From Paenibacillus aceris (GTDB lineage Bacteria > Bacillota > Bacilli > Paenibacillales > NBRC-103111): DNA of 64,000 nt. Positions 17,398 to 25,683 of this stretch are shown piece after piece. Location: NCBI RefSeq assembly GCF_017874035.1, contig NZ_JAGGKV010000007.1, positions 186,001 through 250,000 on the forward strand, given 5' to 3'. The position numbers and the translations under genes were made by a program. Under the pieces are notes generated by a model that worked only from the letters and a program-made list of their open reading frames with translations, had not been told where the DNA came from and did not search any database. Within the stretch, counting starts at the first letter, position 1; every line of letters starts with the position of its first letter.

Positions 17398-17484
17398 GAG
17401 AACTACAGGGCGCTATTTGAGCCAAATGGGCCAATTTCAGGGGTGAAACGCCGAATTATCGAAAAATAGAGGATCATAGTTCCC
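17398..17484. repeat. Family A inverted-repeat element, short copy
   Basis: The left arm, reading GAACTACAGGGCGCTATTT (within 17398-17418), faces the right arm AAATAGAGGATCATAGTTCC (within 17464-17484). Only one arm pair is present, against two pairs in the ~180-bp copies at 25684, 35139 and 50497. A family B hairpin follows within 30 bp. Confidence 0.75.
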
Positions 17485-17511
17485 AATCACGGTTCGTGTT
17501 CGCAGCCGAGA

Positions 17512-17557
17512 GGGGCTGTCTCGAAGGGTTGTTCCTGACCTTTTGGGGCAGCCTTTT
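17512..17557. repeat. Family B nested hairpin, copy 2
   Basis: An outer stem of about GGGCTGTC / GGGCAGCC encloses AGG...CCT with a TTCCTGA-like centre; TTTTTT follows. It lies between convergent genes and probably terminates the upstream one. Confidence 0.75.
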
Positions 17558-18664
17558 TTAGCTATAGTGAATTTCCCTTGATTCAGCCTCAGGGGCATGA
17601 AAGGCCATTAAACCCTCTGCTTCAGATCGGATAGCCTCGCGCTCTTCACTAGAAATCGGGCGGAATAACGTAATGGTCAGAACTGCTGATTTGCGCTTTT
17701 GCGTGATGGACCAAATGCCGCTGACAAAGCCGTCAATAAGCAGCGCTGCGCGAATGATGCCGTTGACCGTAAACACCCGATGCTTCGCCTCATCCTCCAT
17801 GATGCGCGTGCGATCGTCGTAGGAGAGAAGCATATTATCGAACTCCCCTAGGAAGCGAGGCGGAGCCGGGACGCTAGCGTCCGGCCGCGGCGCCTCCGGC
17901 AGGTCGAACAGCTCATTTCCCTGCTCATCGCGGAAGGTGAGCACACCGGGGCGCAGCCGCTCCAGCACCTCGCGCAGCCGGGTGAGCCCGGACCATACCT
18001 GCATATCCTTGACGGAAGCAGGTCCAAAAGCCGCCAGGTAGCGCAGCACCATGGCTTCCACGCTAGCCCCGTCCGCCAGCGGTCGGCCGAGCCACGCCTC
18101 CGCGGTCGTATGGGCCGCCTGGCCAGAGGCGCCCCAGATGCCGCGCGGCGGCACCTGAACAAGCGGCAAGCGGCAGCGCACCGCTTGCGCAAGGGCAGTG
18201 GCGTCCTGCTGCGGCCACTGAGCACCAAGGCGCTTGCCGAGCTCACTCAGCGTGAGCGGCTGCGCCTCCAACAGCGCTCGCCCGGCATCGGCAAGCGCGT
18301 CCAGGTCCAGTTCGGCAAGCTGCTTGCCGAACGCGCCTTGCAAGCCGTGATCCTGCACGGCTTGCAGGATTGGGCGCAGCGTCACGCAGTCGTCTGCCGT
18401 GACGAGGTGGATCGTTGAGCGCATCAGGGCGATGCGCACGATGCTTCTATCCATGATGAGCTGCGACAGCTGCTCATGGCGGAAGTTTCGCAAGCGGGTC
18501 CACAACCCGATATAAGGTGGGTTGGGGGCTTGCGCCTGCAGGCCGACCAGGTGCCGGACTGCCGTCAGGACGGGCATGTCTGATCGTTGCAGCAGCAGCT
18601 GCCGGGCCAGGAGAGCGCGGTTCAGGGCGCGGCGGCTCAGAATTTTATCCGGATGTTCGGTCAC
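17558..18664 (-). CDS. Winged-helix HTH_42 protein, AlkZ/YcaQ-like putative DNA glycosylase
   Basis: The protein, about 368 residues, belongs to the winged-helix DNA-binding (HTH_42) superfamily, with N-terminal LSRRALNRALLARQLLL, the motif HLVGLQAQAPNPPYIGLW and MRSTIHLVTADD. In AlkZ-type DNA glycosylases a Gln-x-Gln motif at this place is catalytic; here it reads QAQ. A repair role is therefore plausible, not proven. The ATG at 18670 is only 1 nt after GGAGG, so the GTG at 18664 (7 nt) is more likely. A dyad at 18711-18728 resembles the one beside the WYL regulator. The middle of the gene is very GC-rich. Confidence 0.82.
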   Translation of the reverse strand: MTEHPDKILSRRALNRALLARQLLLQRSDMPVLTAVRHLVGLQAQAPNPPYIGLWTRLRNFRHEQLSQLIMDRSIVRIALMRSTIHLVTADDCVTLRPILQAVQDHGLQGAFGKQLAELDLDALADAGRALLEAQPLTLSELGKRLGAQWPQQDATALAQAVRCRLPLVQVPPRGIWGASGQAAHTTAEAWLGRPLADGASVEAMVLRYLAAFGPASVKDMQVWSGLTRLREVLERLRPGVLTFRDEQGNELFDLPEAPRPDASVPAPPRFLGEFDNMLLSYDDRTRIMEDEAKHRVFTVNGIIRAALLIDGFVSGIWSITQKRKSAVLTITLFRPISSEEREAIRSEAEGLMAFHAPEAESREIHYS

Positions 18665-18710
18665 GTACATGCCTCCTACAGCATTTTTACTCCAGTATAT
18701 AGAAAACCCA

Positions 18711-18728
18711 CTGACAGCATCATGTCAG
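18711..18728. promoter_or_regulatory. Inverted repeat CTGACA-N6-TGTCAG upstream of the AlkZ-like gene
   Basis: Perfect 6-bp arms match the dyad at 7236-7255 in arm sequence and spacing. The site lies about 50 bp upstream of the AlkZ-like start, suggesting control by the same WYL-type regulator or a paralogue. Confidence 0.55.
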
Positions 18729-18830
18729 CAGTGACAACTCCCAATAATTGTATAATATTGTAAGATTATTGTATAAAAATGTAAATTATTATGTATAATA
18801 TATACAACGTGAGAAGGAGCCGTACTGTCT

Positions 18831-19325
18831 ATGCACTTATTTGTGGGTATTTTTATTATTTGGGCGTCATATCGATGGGGTGATTGGCGGAACTGGCAGA
18901 AGTACCAGCCGACCATGATGTACTTCGCTATAGGCAATTTATTATATAACTATTTATGCGCAGGGCGAATGCTCTGGACGCTGACCCCGGATTGGTTCGG
19001 GGATACATGCCTTACGGAACTGATGTATACCTTCATCATATTCCCAGCTACAGCCCTGCTGTTTCTGACGAATTATCCGCAGGGACGGATGAAAGTCTTC
19101 TTTCATTATGTCCAATGGGTGCTGATCTATGGCGGAGTGGAGTACATTTATTCCCTAACCGGTCGAATCGAGTATCAATATGGCTGGTCATTAGGATGGT
19201 CGATTGTTTTCAATATCATCATGTTCCCAATGCTTAAGTTGTTTTCCGTCAAACCGCTTCTCGCGTATGCTTTGTCGGCGGTTCTGACGGTGTTCTGGAT
19301 GAAGATCTTTCATGTGCCGTTTTAG
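18831..19325 (+). CDS. CBO0543-family membrane protein
   Basis: The 164-residue protein has about five membrane helices. It has the WxxYRWGDWRNWQKYQPTMM opening and a GGVEYIY motif, features of the CBO0543 family common in Bacillota, whose function is unknown. GGAG lies 12 nt before the ATG, and an AT-rich promoter region with a TATAAT hexamer precedes it. The stop is followed after about 70 bp by the DUF72 gene in the same direction, so they may be cotranscribed. Confidence 0.8.
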   Translation: MHLFVGIFIIWASYRWGDWRNWQKYQPTMMYFAIGNLLYNYLCAGRMLWTLTPDWFGDTCLTELMYTFIIFPATALLFLTNYPQGRMKVFFHYVQWVLIYGGVEYIYSLTGRIEYQYGWSLGWSIVFNIIMFPMLKLFSVKPLLAYALSAVLTVFWMKIFHVPF

Positions 19326-19397
19326 ATGCCCTTAGTTGTCCAAAGCCTCTTCGAAAGCTACAATAAAGAAAAGTCAGCGAAGTTAGGGGAATTTGCG

Positions 19398-20231
19398 ATG
19401 ATCACTATCGGTCTGGCCGGGTGGGGCGACCATGAGTTGGGCGGCAGCAGAGAGAAGCTGCGGGAGTACGGCGCACATTTCCCGATTGTGGAAGTGGACA
19501 CCTCCTTTTATGCCATTCAGCCGGAACGCAATTATATCAAATGGAACCAAGAAACACCGGACGGCTTCGGTTTTATTATTAAAGCCTACCAAGGAATGAC
19601 GGGGCATCTGCGGGGAGCGAACCCTTTTGCTGGTGGAACGGACGAGATGTTTGAGCTTTTTCTACAATCGATCCACCCCGTACGGGAAGCGGGAAAGCTG
19701 AAGACGGTATTGTTTCAATACCCGCCTTGGTTTGATTGCAGCAAAGCGAATGTTGACGTTCTGCGCGATGCTAGGGAGCGAATGGGGGATGTTCCCGTAG
19801 CTTTGGAATTCCGTCATCAGAGTTGGTTTAAAGAGGACATGCGGGAAAAGACACTCGCATTCATGAAGCGCGAGGGTTGGATGCACAGTATCTGCGACGA
19901 ACCTCAGGCGGGAGTAGGCTCTGTTCCTACGGTGCTGGAGGTTACACATCCCGAGGTGACGATGGTGCGTTTCCACGGGCGGAATGTCGGCGGCTGGGTG
20001 CAGAACAACGAGGCGAACTGGCGCGATGTGAGGTATCTCTATAACTACAACGAGCAGGAATTGTTGGAGTGGAAGGACTGGCTGCTCCGGCTGCAAGAGC
20101 AAACGCGTGAGGTTTGTGTGGTGTTCAACAATAACTCGGGTGGACATGCTGCTGGCAATGCGAAGGCGCTTATGGCGATGCTGGGGCTCGATTACGAAGG
20201 GCTTGCGCCTCGGCAGTTGGATTTGTTTTGA
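19398..20231 (+). CDS. DUF72 (YecE/YunF-like) protein
   Basis: The open frame begins earlier, but the ATG at 19398 has AGGGGA at good spacing and gives the family start MITIGLAGWGDH. It yields 277 residues, a normal length, of predicted TIM-barrel DUF72 proteins (VDTSFYAIQ, WFDCSKANVDVL, LEFRHQSWF, RFHGRN, VVFNNNSGGHA). Function is unknown. The last 242 bases of this gene are repeated at 24675-24916, across the ABC cassette, with only five differences, all synonymous. This copy is intact. Confidence 0.88.
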   Translation: MITIGLAGWGDHELGGSREKLREYGAHFPIVEVDTSFYAIQPERNYIKWNQETPDGFGFIIKAYQGMTGHLRGANPFAGGTDEMFELFLQSIHPVREAGKLKTVLFQYPPWFDCSKANVDVLRDARERMGDVPVALEFRHQSWFKEDMREKTLAFMKREGWMHSICDEPQAGVGSVPTVLEVTHPEVTMVRFHGRNVGGWVQNNEANWRDVRYLYNYNEQELLEWKDWLLRLQEQTREVCVVFNNNSGGHAAGNAKALMAMLGLDYEGLAPRQLDLF

Positions 20232-20233
20232 TC
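19990..20233. repeat. Direct repeat DR1 (DUF72 3' end), left copy
   Basis: These 244 bases match 24675-24918 without gaps, with five mismatches confined to the last ~85 bases, all at third codon positions. The two copies bound the AT-rich ABC transporter cassette. Confidence 0.92.
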
Positions 20234-20341
20234 AGTAGAGTTGCCGATCGTTAATGAAAAAGAGGTAAAACATATTAAATTCTTGTGTTAATTCTATATG
20301 ATTAAACAAATGTTACACCTGAGTTATAGTCGTATTAAAAA

Positions 20342-20381
20342 TAGCCAAAAACCTTACATTTAAGTTTAAGGTTCTTGGCTA
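20342..20381 (-). terminator. Terminator of the ABC cassette operon
   Basis: On the minus strand TAGCCAAGAACCTTA pairs with TAAGGTTTTTGGCTA, and TTTTTAAT follows. It sits about 55 bp after the last gene. Confidence 0.8.
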
Positions 20382-20436
20382 AACTAAATTGAACAATAGC
20401 CCTGATGTGAATGGAAGTGACATTATACAAATTAAT

Positions 20437-20886
20437 TTATTTAAACCAATCCTCCCTACCCCCACTAAGCCAGGAAGCAGGAGTACTGCGAAACAAAAAT
20501 TGATAAGTTCCTTCTGTTTGAGGATTAATGATAAACTTTACCTTCCAGATTCCTTCTAGAGGCTTGCTTACAAATTCATTCATGTAAGTTTTCTCGCTAG
20601 TCGCTTTATCATAAAAGACACGTTCCTCTTTGGGATTCCAAATCTCAACCATCAAATCTCCGGACTGTAACTCGATCAGAAAATTGGTTTTTAAATTAAA
20701 GAAAAAAGTCCGGTCTACCGAGATACTCTTCTCTATTACTTTGAACTGTTCATTATAGTCATCCTTGCTAATTGTTCCACCTCCATGTCTATCTACAATA
20801 CTGTCATCTAATCTCTGGTATAAATATGCTCCGAAAAGAAATAAAATCAATATTCCTATGATTAGAATCCATCTTTTTTTATTCAT
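20437..20886 (-). CDS. Membrane-anchored extracytoplasmic protein of the ABC cassette
   Basis: Starting at the ATG at 20886, which overlaps the ATPase stop by 8 nt, the protein has about 149 residues: a short basic start (NKKRW), one membrane segment (ILIIGILILFLFGAYLY), and a soluble part outside the cell that looks beta-rich. A further in-frame ATG at 20916 is possible but would overlap the ATPase more. I recognise no family. Position suggests an accessory or immunity-like partner of the transporter; this is a guess from context. Confidence 0.72.
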   Translation of the reverse strand: MNKKRWILIIGILILFLFGAYLYQRLDDSIVDRHGGGTISKDDYNEQFKVIEKSISVDRTFFFNLKTNFLIELQSGDLMVEIWNPKEERVFYDKATSEKTYMNEFVSKPLEGIWKVKFIINPQTEGTYQFLFRSTPASWLSGGREDWFK

Positions 20887-21604
20887 TTCCCGTGTATCTC
20901 TCCTCTGATTCATCAATCAGGCTACATAATCGCTCATCTGAGATAATCCTCCCATCCTTCATAGCTAGCTTTCTCTTAGCATATGAGGCCACGTGAGAAT
21001 CATGGGTAATGACTACAATTGTTTTCCCTTCTTCATTTAAATCAGCGAGAATTTGCATGAGATTGTCTGCGTTTACCGAGTCAAGAGCCCCGGTAGGCTC
21101 GTCTGCAAAAATAATCTCTGCCTCAGATGCCAGTGCTCTTGCAATGGCTACACGTTGCTTTTGTCCTCCGGATAAATGCTTAACCTTGCTATGAAGAAGT
21201 TCTTCTATTCCTAGCTTGTTCAAATAATGCCGCGCTTTCTCCATGCAATCTCTTTTACTCATATTTCGTTCTACAAAAGGAAGCGTCACATTATCGTATA
21301 CACTATAGTTTGTAAGCAACGCATAGTGCTGAAAGATAAAACTCACGACGCGATTTCGAATTTCGACTAGCTGTTTATCTTTTAAACCAATCGTAGATTT
21401 GCCTGAAATTTTGCATTCACCTTTTGTTATTGTATCCATACAGCCCATAATGTTAAGTAGAGTTGTTTTCCCTGAACCGGAAGGGCCTATGACAGCAACA
21501 AATTCACCTTTGTCGATAACCAAATTTATATCATCAAGAGCCGTCAAGGAATTCTGGGAATCGCCGTATATCTTAGATACATGGGTAAGTTCGATTGCCG
21601 TCAT
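20879..21604 (-). CDS. ABC transporter ATPase of the MacB/LolD type
   Basis: The 241-residue ATPase has Walker A GPSGSGKTTLLN near residue 40, a Q-loop in FQHYALL, signature LSGGQKQRVAIARAL, Walker B IIFADEPTGALD and switch His in VVITHDSH. The EPTGALD form is typical of ATPases paired with FtsX-like permeases (MacB, LolD, bacteriocin and antimicrobial-peptide exporters). It overlaps the upstream permease stop and the downstream gene, so translation is probably coupled. Confidence 0.92.
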   Translation of the reverse strand: MTAIELTHVSKIYGDSQNSLTALDDINLVIDKGEFVAVIGPSGSGKTTLLNIMGCMDTITKGECKISGKSTIGLKDKQLVEIRNRVVSFIFQHYALLTNYSVYDNVTLPFVERNMSKRDCMEKARHYLNKLGIEELLHSKVKHLSGGQKQRVAIARALASEAEIIFADEPTGALDSVNADNLMQILADLNEEGKTIVVITHDSHVASYAKRKLAMKDGRIISDERLCSLIDESEERYTGNE

Positions 21605-22893
21605 TAGGATTCTCCTCCTTGAATTAACGTGTATGGTGATCTTTTATAGATGAACCAGATCGGGTATATTACGGAAGATAAGGTAAGGATTGATGCAAGA
21701 ACAAGTAATTTAAATACAATTCCAATACCGAATAATTCTAATACCGATGAACTGTAAGTAGTACTCCATATGCTGTTAGAGTAATAATTCCAAACTCCCC
21801 CCATTATAGCACTCAGCATAATGAGGACGAACACCTCGGTTATGATAGTTCTGGCTATACTAATGATGGATTCACCATAAACTTTCCTTACTCCAAATTC
21901 GTAAAATCTGGCTCGGATGGAGGATAGACTAGAGGTTATAATCCCAATTGACGTTGTCAAAAGAAAAAATAATCCTGCGAACATATTTAATTTTACGAGT
22001 TCTATTTTACTAGACTTATAGGCATCCAATTCCTCTTGAATCGTATGTACAATAGGAGTGGCTAATCCCAAATTAGCAGCCACTTCATTTATTCTGCTTC
22101 TAATAGCGGAGATGTCTTTTGAATCCTTCATTTTAAAAAAAGTGCTGCGTTGTAATGATGTAACAATGAAAGGAGAAAACTTCATTTGGTACTCAAGAAA
22201 TGGAGTAACAATCGCAGCATCTAAGTCTCTGACCCCCTCAGATATGTAATCGTTTTTATCGATCCATTTGCTCCCTTTCGCCATTACGCCGACAATATGA
22301 TATTTCAAATTTTCACCAAACCAGGATATGGAAAACTCCTCCCCAATCCTAAGAGTATCCTTGTAATCATAGCCAACCCATACTGGGATTGTGTCAGTGG
22401 GTGCAAGCATAAAATCAGCTTTTGAAAAGGTGGTTCCCGAATATAGATCGATTTTCGTACTATGGAACATGGACTCATCTAAAAACACCATATAGGAGAG
22501 TTTCTCTTGTCCTCTCAGTACTGTGTTCTTATACAACTCCCGATTTTTTGCTTCATACATTTCGACGTTTTTCAAACCTAGTAAAAAAAATTGAGCAGTA
22601 GAAAAAGAACCATGTCCGCTCACGTTATTCATATTATCAATTTCTTGTTTGAGCTTGCTATAGCGCTCTGAGAACCATTGTTCGCTTGTAGTCCCCGGTA
22701 CGAATACTGTGAAGGCTCGATTCAAGTCTAAGTTAGAATGCTTTTGAATCATAGTGCTTGCTAGATCTGGCATGGCCAGTTGAATAAATCCATTGCATAT
22801 CAAATAGAACGACACAATTAACTGAACAGAAATAAAAAGGGTAGTCCATTTTCTCTCATTAAAGGACTTCATCGCCATTTTAATACTTCGCAA
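21604..22893 (-). CDS. FtsX-like ABC permease 2
   Basis: The 429-residue protein has an N-terminal membrane helix (TTLFISVQLIVSFYLICNGF), a large extracytoplasmic domain (about residues 45-285) and three C-terminal membrane helices, the FtsX/MacB arrangement. FGVRKVYGES near the third helix pair matches the conserved FGIRKALGA-like loop. It starts 5 nt after permease 1 and ends at the ATPase start. The two permeases probably form a heterodimer. Confidence 0.86.
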   Translation of the reverse strand: MRSIKMAMKSFNERKWTTLFISVQLIVSFYLICNGFIQLAMPDLASTMIQKHSNLDLNRAFTVFVPGTTSEQWFSERYSKLKQEIDNMNNVSGHGSFSTAQFFLLGLKNVEMYEAKNRELYKNTVLRGQEKLSYMVFLDESMFHSTKIDLYSGTTFSKADFMLAPTDTIPVWVGYDYKDTLRIGEEFSISWFGENLKYHIVGVMAKGSKWIDKNDYISEGVRDLDAAIVTPFLEYQMKFSPFIVTSLQRSTFFKMKDSKDISAIRSRINEVAANLGLATPIVHTIQEELDAYKSSKIELVKLNMFAGLFFLLTTSIGIITSSLSSIRARFYEFGVRKVYGESIISIARTIITEVFVLIMLSAIMGGVWNYYSNSIWSTTYSSSVLELFGIGIVFKLLVLASILTLSSVIYPIWFIYKRSPYTLIQGGES

Positions 22894-22898
22894 TGCTA

Positions 22899-24029
22899 TC
22901 AGACCTTTCTCATTAGCTCTACGGGTTGGATATTCCTAGATGTAGTAATCGGAAGTATCACTACCAATAACGATGTGATAAATACAAGTGCAGAATGATT
23001 GATTAGATCAGCTATCGTAATATGATAGGGATAACCAATCCATTTTCCAATGACCCCACTTAAGCCTAGCTGCAGAAGAATAATTAGTATTGCAGATATC
23101 ATATAAACTACAAATAACTCGCTATATAGAGAAAAAGCAATCGTCATGTTCCGAATGCCAAATGCCTTTTTTATTGCTATTTCGCTTCTTCTTTCCTTTA
23201 ACCAATAAATCGCAATGTTAATACAATTAATCAGAGCAAGTACATAGACAATCATAATAAAAGTAAACTGATTTCCTAAACTACCTAATTGTGAGAAATT
23301 GGACATACCACCCTTTATTGAGGAAAAGTCAGCTTGACCTAACTTAAATGCTTCACCTGCATGACTTTTAATGATGTCGTAATCTTTTATTAACTGGGCC
23401 GGGTCTCCATACAGTTCAACAGAAACATTCTTTTGTGCCTGCAGGCTTGTCATCATTCTTTGTGTCAGGCTTGTGATAGGTACTACGATTCTATGTTCAA
23501 GGTAAGGTGAATTGCCTTTCTCAGTTCCAATAATGCCTATTACCTCAAAATTTTCATGATCTAGCTTTATATAACGTTTACCATTCATTTTAGTCAAATA
23601 GGGTATAAATGCTTGTCCAACCATACAAACCTTATCCCCCAATTCTAAAAATTCCTTTGGGATTGCATTTCCCTCTAATAAGGGCAACTTATTGTATGTG
23701 CTCGAGTTCCAGTATTCAATCATGGGAGAGAATAACCCTCCCTCTGTTTCCACTGTCATGTTCTGAATCACTAGATTACTAGATGAACTCATATGTCGGA
23801 GTGTGTCAATGGTAGCTTGAAGTTCAAACTTATCACTATATTCGAAGTTGAATGAAATCTTGTTATTGATTTGAAACTGGTTTAAGTAGTTTTCAATCTC
23901 TACCGTCTTGTTGATGTTGTGCAGCGTTGTTGTTATGATCCCTATGGATAAGATACTACTCAAGATAAGAATAAAAAAAGTAAATGGGTAAGCTTTGACC
24001 TGATGGTACAGCCGACTAAAGACACTCAT
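22899..24029 (-). CDS. FtsX-like ABC permease 1
   Basis: This 376-residue protein has the same layout: one N-terminal membrane helix, an extracytoplasmic domain to about residue 245 and three C-terminal helices, with SEIAIKKAFGIRN as the FtsX-type loop. AGGTGG is 5 nt from the ATG. It is the first intact gene of the operon. A long hairpin (24081-24138) lies between it and a truncated upstream gene. Confidence 0.86.
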   Translation of the reverse strand: MSVFSRLYHQVKAYPFTFFILILSSILSIGIITTTLHNINKTVEIENYLNQFQINNKISFNFEYSDKFELQATIDTLRHMSSSSNLVIQNMTVETEGGLFSPMIEYWNSSTYNKLPLLEGNAIPKEFLELGDKVCMVGQAFIPYLTKMNGKRYIKLDHENFEVIGIIGTEKGNSPYLEHRIVVPITSLTQRMMTSLQAQKNVSVELYGDPAQLIKDYDIIKSHAGEAFKLGQADFSSIKGGMSNFSQLGSLGNQFTFIMIVYVLALINCINIAIYWLKERRSEIAIKKAFGIRNMTIAFSLYSELFVVYMISAILIILLQLGLSGVIGKWIGYPYHITIADLINHSALVFITSLLVVILPITTSRNIQPVELMRKV

Positions 24030-24080
24030 GATTCCACCTGGTAGTACATCGCATAAAAAAATTGTTTATACAAGGAATAC

Positions 24081-24138
24081 ACACCACAATAATGAACTAA
24101 TCACCGAGATAGCTCGTAGTTAGTCATTATTGTGGTGT
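24081..24138 (-). promoter_or_regulatory. Long inverted repeat in the leader of the ABC operon
   Basis: Arms of 19-20 bases (ACACCACAATAATGA-CTAA type, one extra A in one arm) enclose a 19-base loop. It stands between the truncated gene and permease 1. A T-run follows on the minus strand only about 20 bases later, so it may be a partial terminator, an mRNA stabiliser or a regulator site. Confidence 0.6.
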
Positions 24139-24170
24139 TGATTATATATTATGTCAGGTTACAGAACATT

Positions 24171-24488
24171 TTAGTGATCGGTAAGCGAATCAATGCTACG
24201 TACCGTAGCAGTATTATAACGATCAAGAATTTTATGATAACTTTTAAAAGCCCAAACATCACCTTTTGATTTGCTTACTACGGCAAAGTTCCCGTAATCC
24301 TGACCAAGCGAAACATATGGAGATGAGATATTGTCTGCAGACTGCAAGTCTACAGCAACAACAAGGTACTGCCATGAGCTTGTACCGACCCAGTCAGTTC
24401 TGGCAGTTGCCTCATCATTGGAGAAGATATTCCATGTTGTGTTTAAAGGCCTATTATTTTGGGATAAATTCCAATAATTACAAGTACA
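24171..24488 (-). pseudogene. 5'-truncated gene upstream of the ABC operon
   Basis: An uninterrupted minus-strand frame of about 105 codons ends in TAA at 24171-24173 and has no ATG or GTG start; an in-frame TAG closes it upstream at 24489-24491. The translation looks like real protein, with PLNTTWNIFSNDEATARTDW, SSPYVSLGQDYGNFAVVSK and KGDVWAFKSYHKILDRY. I do not recognise it. It sits next to the cassette's right edge, as if the insertion or a deletion removed its 5' end. It may have encoded the transporter's cargo or a surface partner. Confidence 0.5.
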
Positions 24489-24674
24489 CTATACGTCTTT
24501 TTCTATATTTTGTAAACAAATTCTTAAATTATAATAAAATCATAGGTTCTACCATAGACAAGAACTCTGTAATCTTCGCTATGAGGTTGTCGCATAGAAC
24601 ATAGAAAAACTGAACAAAACGGGCGGACAGTTGGCTCGACTATCTTACGACCGGATGATGGAGCAGCCGAGTAA

Positions 24675-24917
24675 GCGGCTGGGTGCAGAACAACGAGGCG
24701 AACTGGCGCGATGTGAGGTATCTCTATAACTACAACGAGCAGGAATTGTTGGAGTGGAAGGACTGGCTGCTCCGGCTGCAAGAGCAAACGCGTGAGGTTT
24801 GTGTGGTGTTCAACAATAACTCGGGTGGACATGCAGCGGGGAATGCGAAGGCGCTTATGGCGATGCTGGGGCTCGATTACGAGGGGCTTGCGCCTCGACA
24901 GTTGGATTTGTTTTGAT
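24675..24917 (+). pseudogene. Duplicated 3' end of the DUF72 gene
   Basis: The last 80 codons of the DUF72 protein are present in frame, encoding identical residues, but without a 5' part. The 244-base match to 19990-20233 ends at 24918. The five differences are synonymous (GCT/GCA, GCT/GCG, GGC/GGG, GAA/GAG, CGG/CGA). This suggests the copies diverged while each belonged to a working gene, so one may come from another strain. Confidence 0.85.
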
Positions 24918-24956
24918 CTTCTAGTCCAAGAAATCTCGGCTTGAATCCGCGATAGT

Positions 24957-24995
24957 AAAAGGAGCTGCACACGTTCTGGTGTAGGTCCTTTTTGT
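24957..24995 (+). terminator. Terminator after the DUF72 fragment
   Basis: AAAAGGA and TCCTTTTT pair around an inner CAC/GTG stem. It is probably the ancestral DUF72 terminator, now separated from the intact gene by the cassette. Confidence 0.7.
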
Positions 24996-25071
24996 GCATT
25001 GTCCGTTTTCTAATTTGATTTTAACATTTATAGGGTATATTAATTTTATCCTAATGAGAGGGGATCTAATT

Positions 25072-25620
25072 ATGAAGACATCGGAAGCCAATAACGCTAG
25101 TCCCACATGGATCCCGCCAAAAGAACGGCTCTGGGTGTTTGGTGCCATTATTGTCTCTGTCTTGTTTGTTTTATGGGAACTTTGGAGCTTGATCCATCTT
25201 CCGTCCGCAACGGTGCACAATCGTAGATTCGAACAAACGTTTAAGAGTTTTGGCTCGAACGCAAGGTTAGCTTTGTTCTTTGTACTAGCCAATTATGTGC
25301 TTGTTTTTATTGTTAAACTGCGTATTTGGGAGCAATGGAGCAACGTCAAAAGGTGGATCGTTGTTTTACTTCGGTTTGCTAAAAGATGGCATACACCTAT
25401 CGCGATAGTCGCTATTGCGCTTATTTTGCTTCATACGGTTGCTGTGTTTATGTATGGCTTCAAATTCGATTTCAACAATATCAGCGGGCTGCTTGCTCTT
25501 TTGGTTTTACTTCCAGTGCCAGTTTCAGGCTTGTTTAGATATAAGCGATTAGACCGGAAGTGGCATTTGCGTTCGGGGCTGGCATTCGCGGTTTTATTTT
25601 TGATTCACGCTTTTCTATAA
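25072..25620 (+). CDS. Four-helix integral membrane protein, unknown
   Basis: From the ATG at 25072 (GAGAGGGGA upstream) the 182-residue protein has four or five hydrophobic segments (LWVFGAIIVSVLFVLWELW, ALFFVLANYVLVFIVKL, TPIAIVAIALILLHTVAVF, GLLALLVLLPVPVSGLF and a C-terminal one). The histidines in RWHTPIAI and LLHT recall haem-binding cytochrome b561-like or ferric-reductase-like proteins, but I cannot confirm this. It stands alone between the DUF72 fragment and a repeat region. Confidence 0.65.
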   Translation: MKTSEANNASPTWIPPKERLWVFGAIIVSVLFVLWELWSLIHLPSATVHNRRFEQTFKSFGSNARLALFFVLANYVLVFIVKLRIWEQWSNVKRWIVVLLRFAKRWHTPIAIVAIALILLHTVAVFMYGFKFDFNNISGLLALLVLLPVPVSGLFRYKRLDRKWHLRSGLAFAVLFLIHAFL

Positions 25621-25683
25621 ATGTTCCAAACGGGCTGAAATGCGAAAGGGTACCCACCATAGGGGTATACCCCATGCCTAGAA

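Larger units (their letters stand above)
20234..24674. mobile_element. AT-rich ABC transporter cassette between DUF72 direct repeats
   Basis: About 4.4 kb lies between the two copies of the DUF72 3' end. It holds a four-gene minus-strand transporter operon and a 5'-truncated gene, and is visibly richer in A+T than the flanks. No integrase or transposase is present. The original terminator (24957-24993) and downstream gene of DUF72 lie beyond the right copy. The layout suggests the cassette came in by recombination using DUF72 homology. This is inference from layout. Confidence 0.6.

Noticed and set aside
24171..24488. Truncated gene as a lactococcin-972-type bacteriocin
   Set aside because: Such bacteriocins often pair with similar ABC transporters, but the characteristic C-terminal aromatic/His pattern is not present.
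24266..24604. 112-codon plus-strand ORF at the cassette edge
   Set aside because: The opposite strand has a more protein-like frame (24171-24488); the plus ORF lacks a ribosome binding site.
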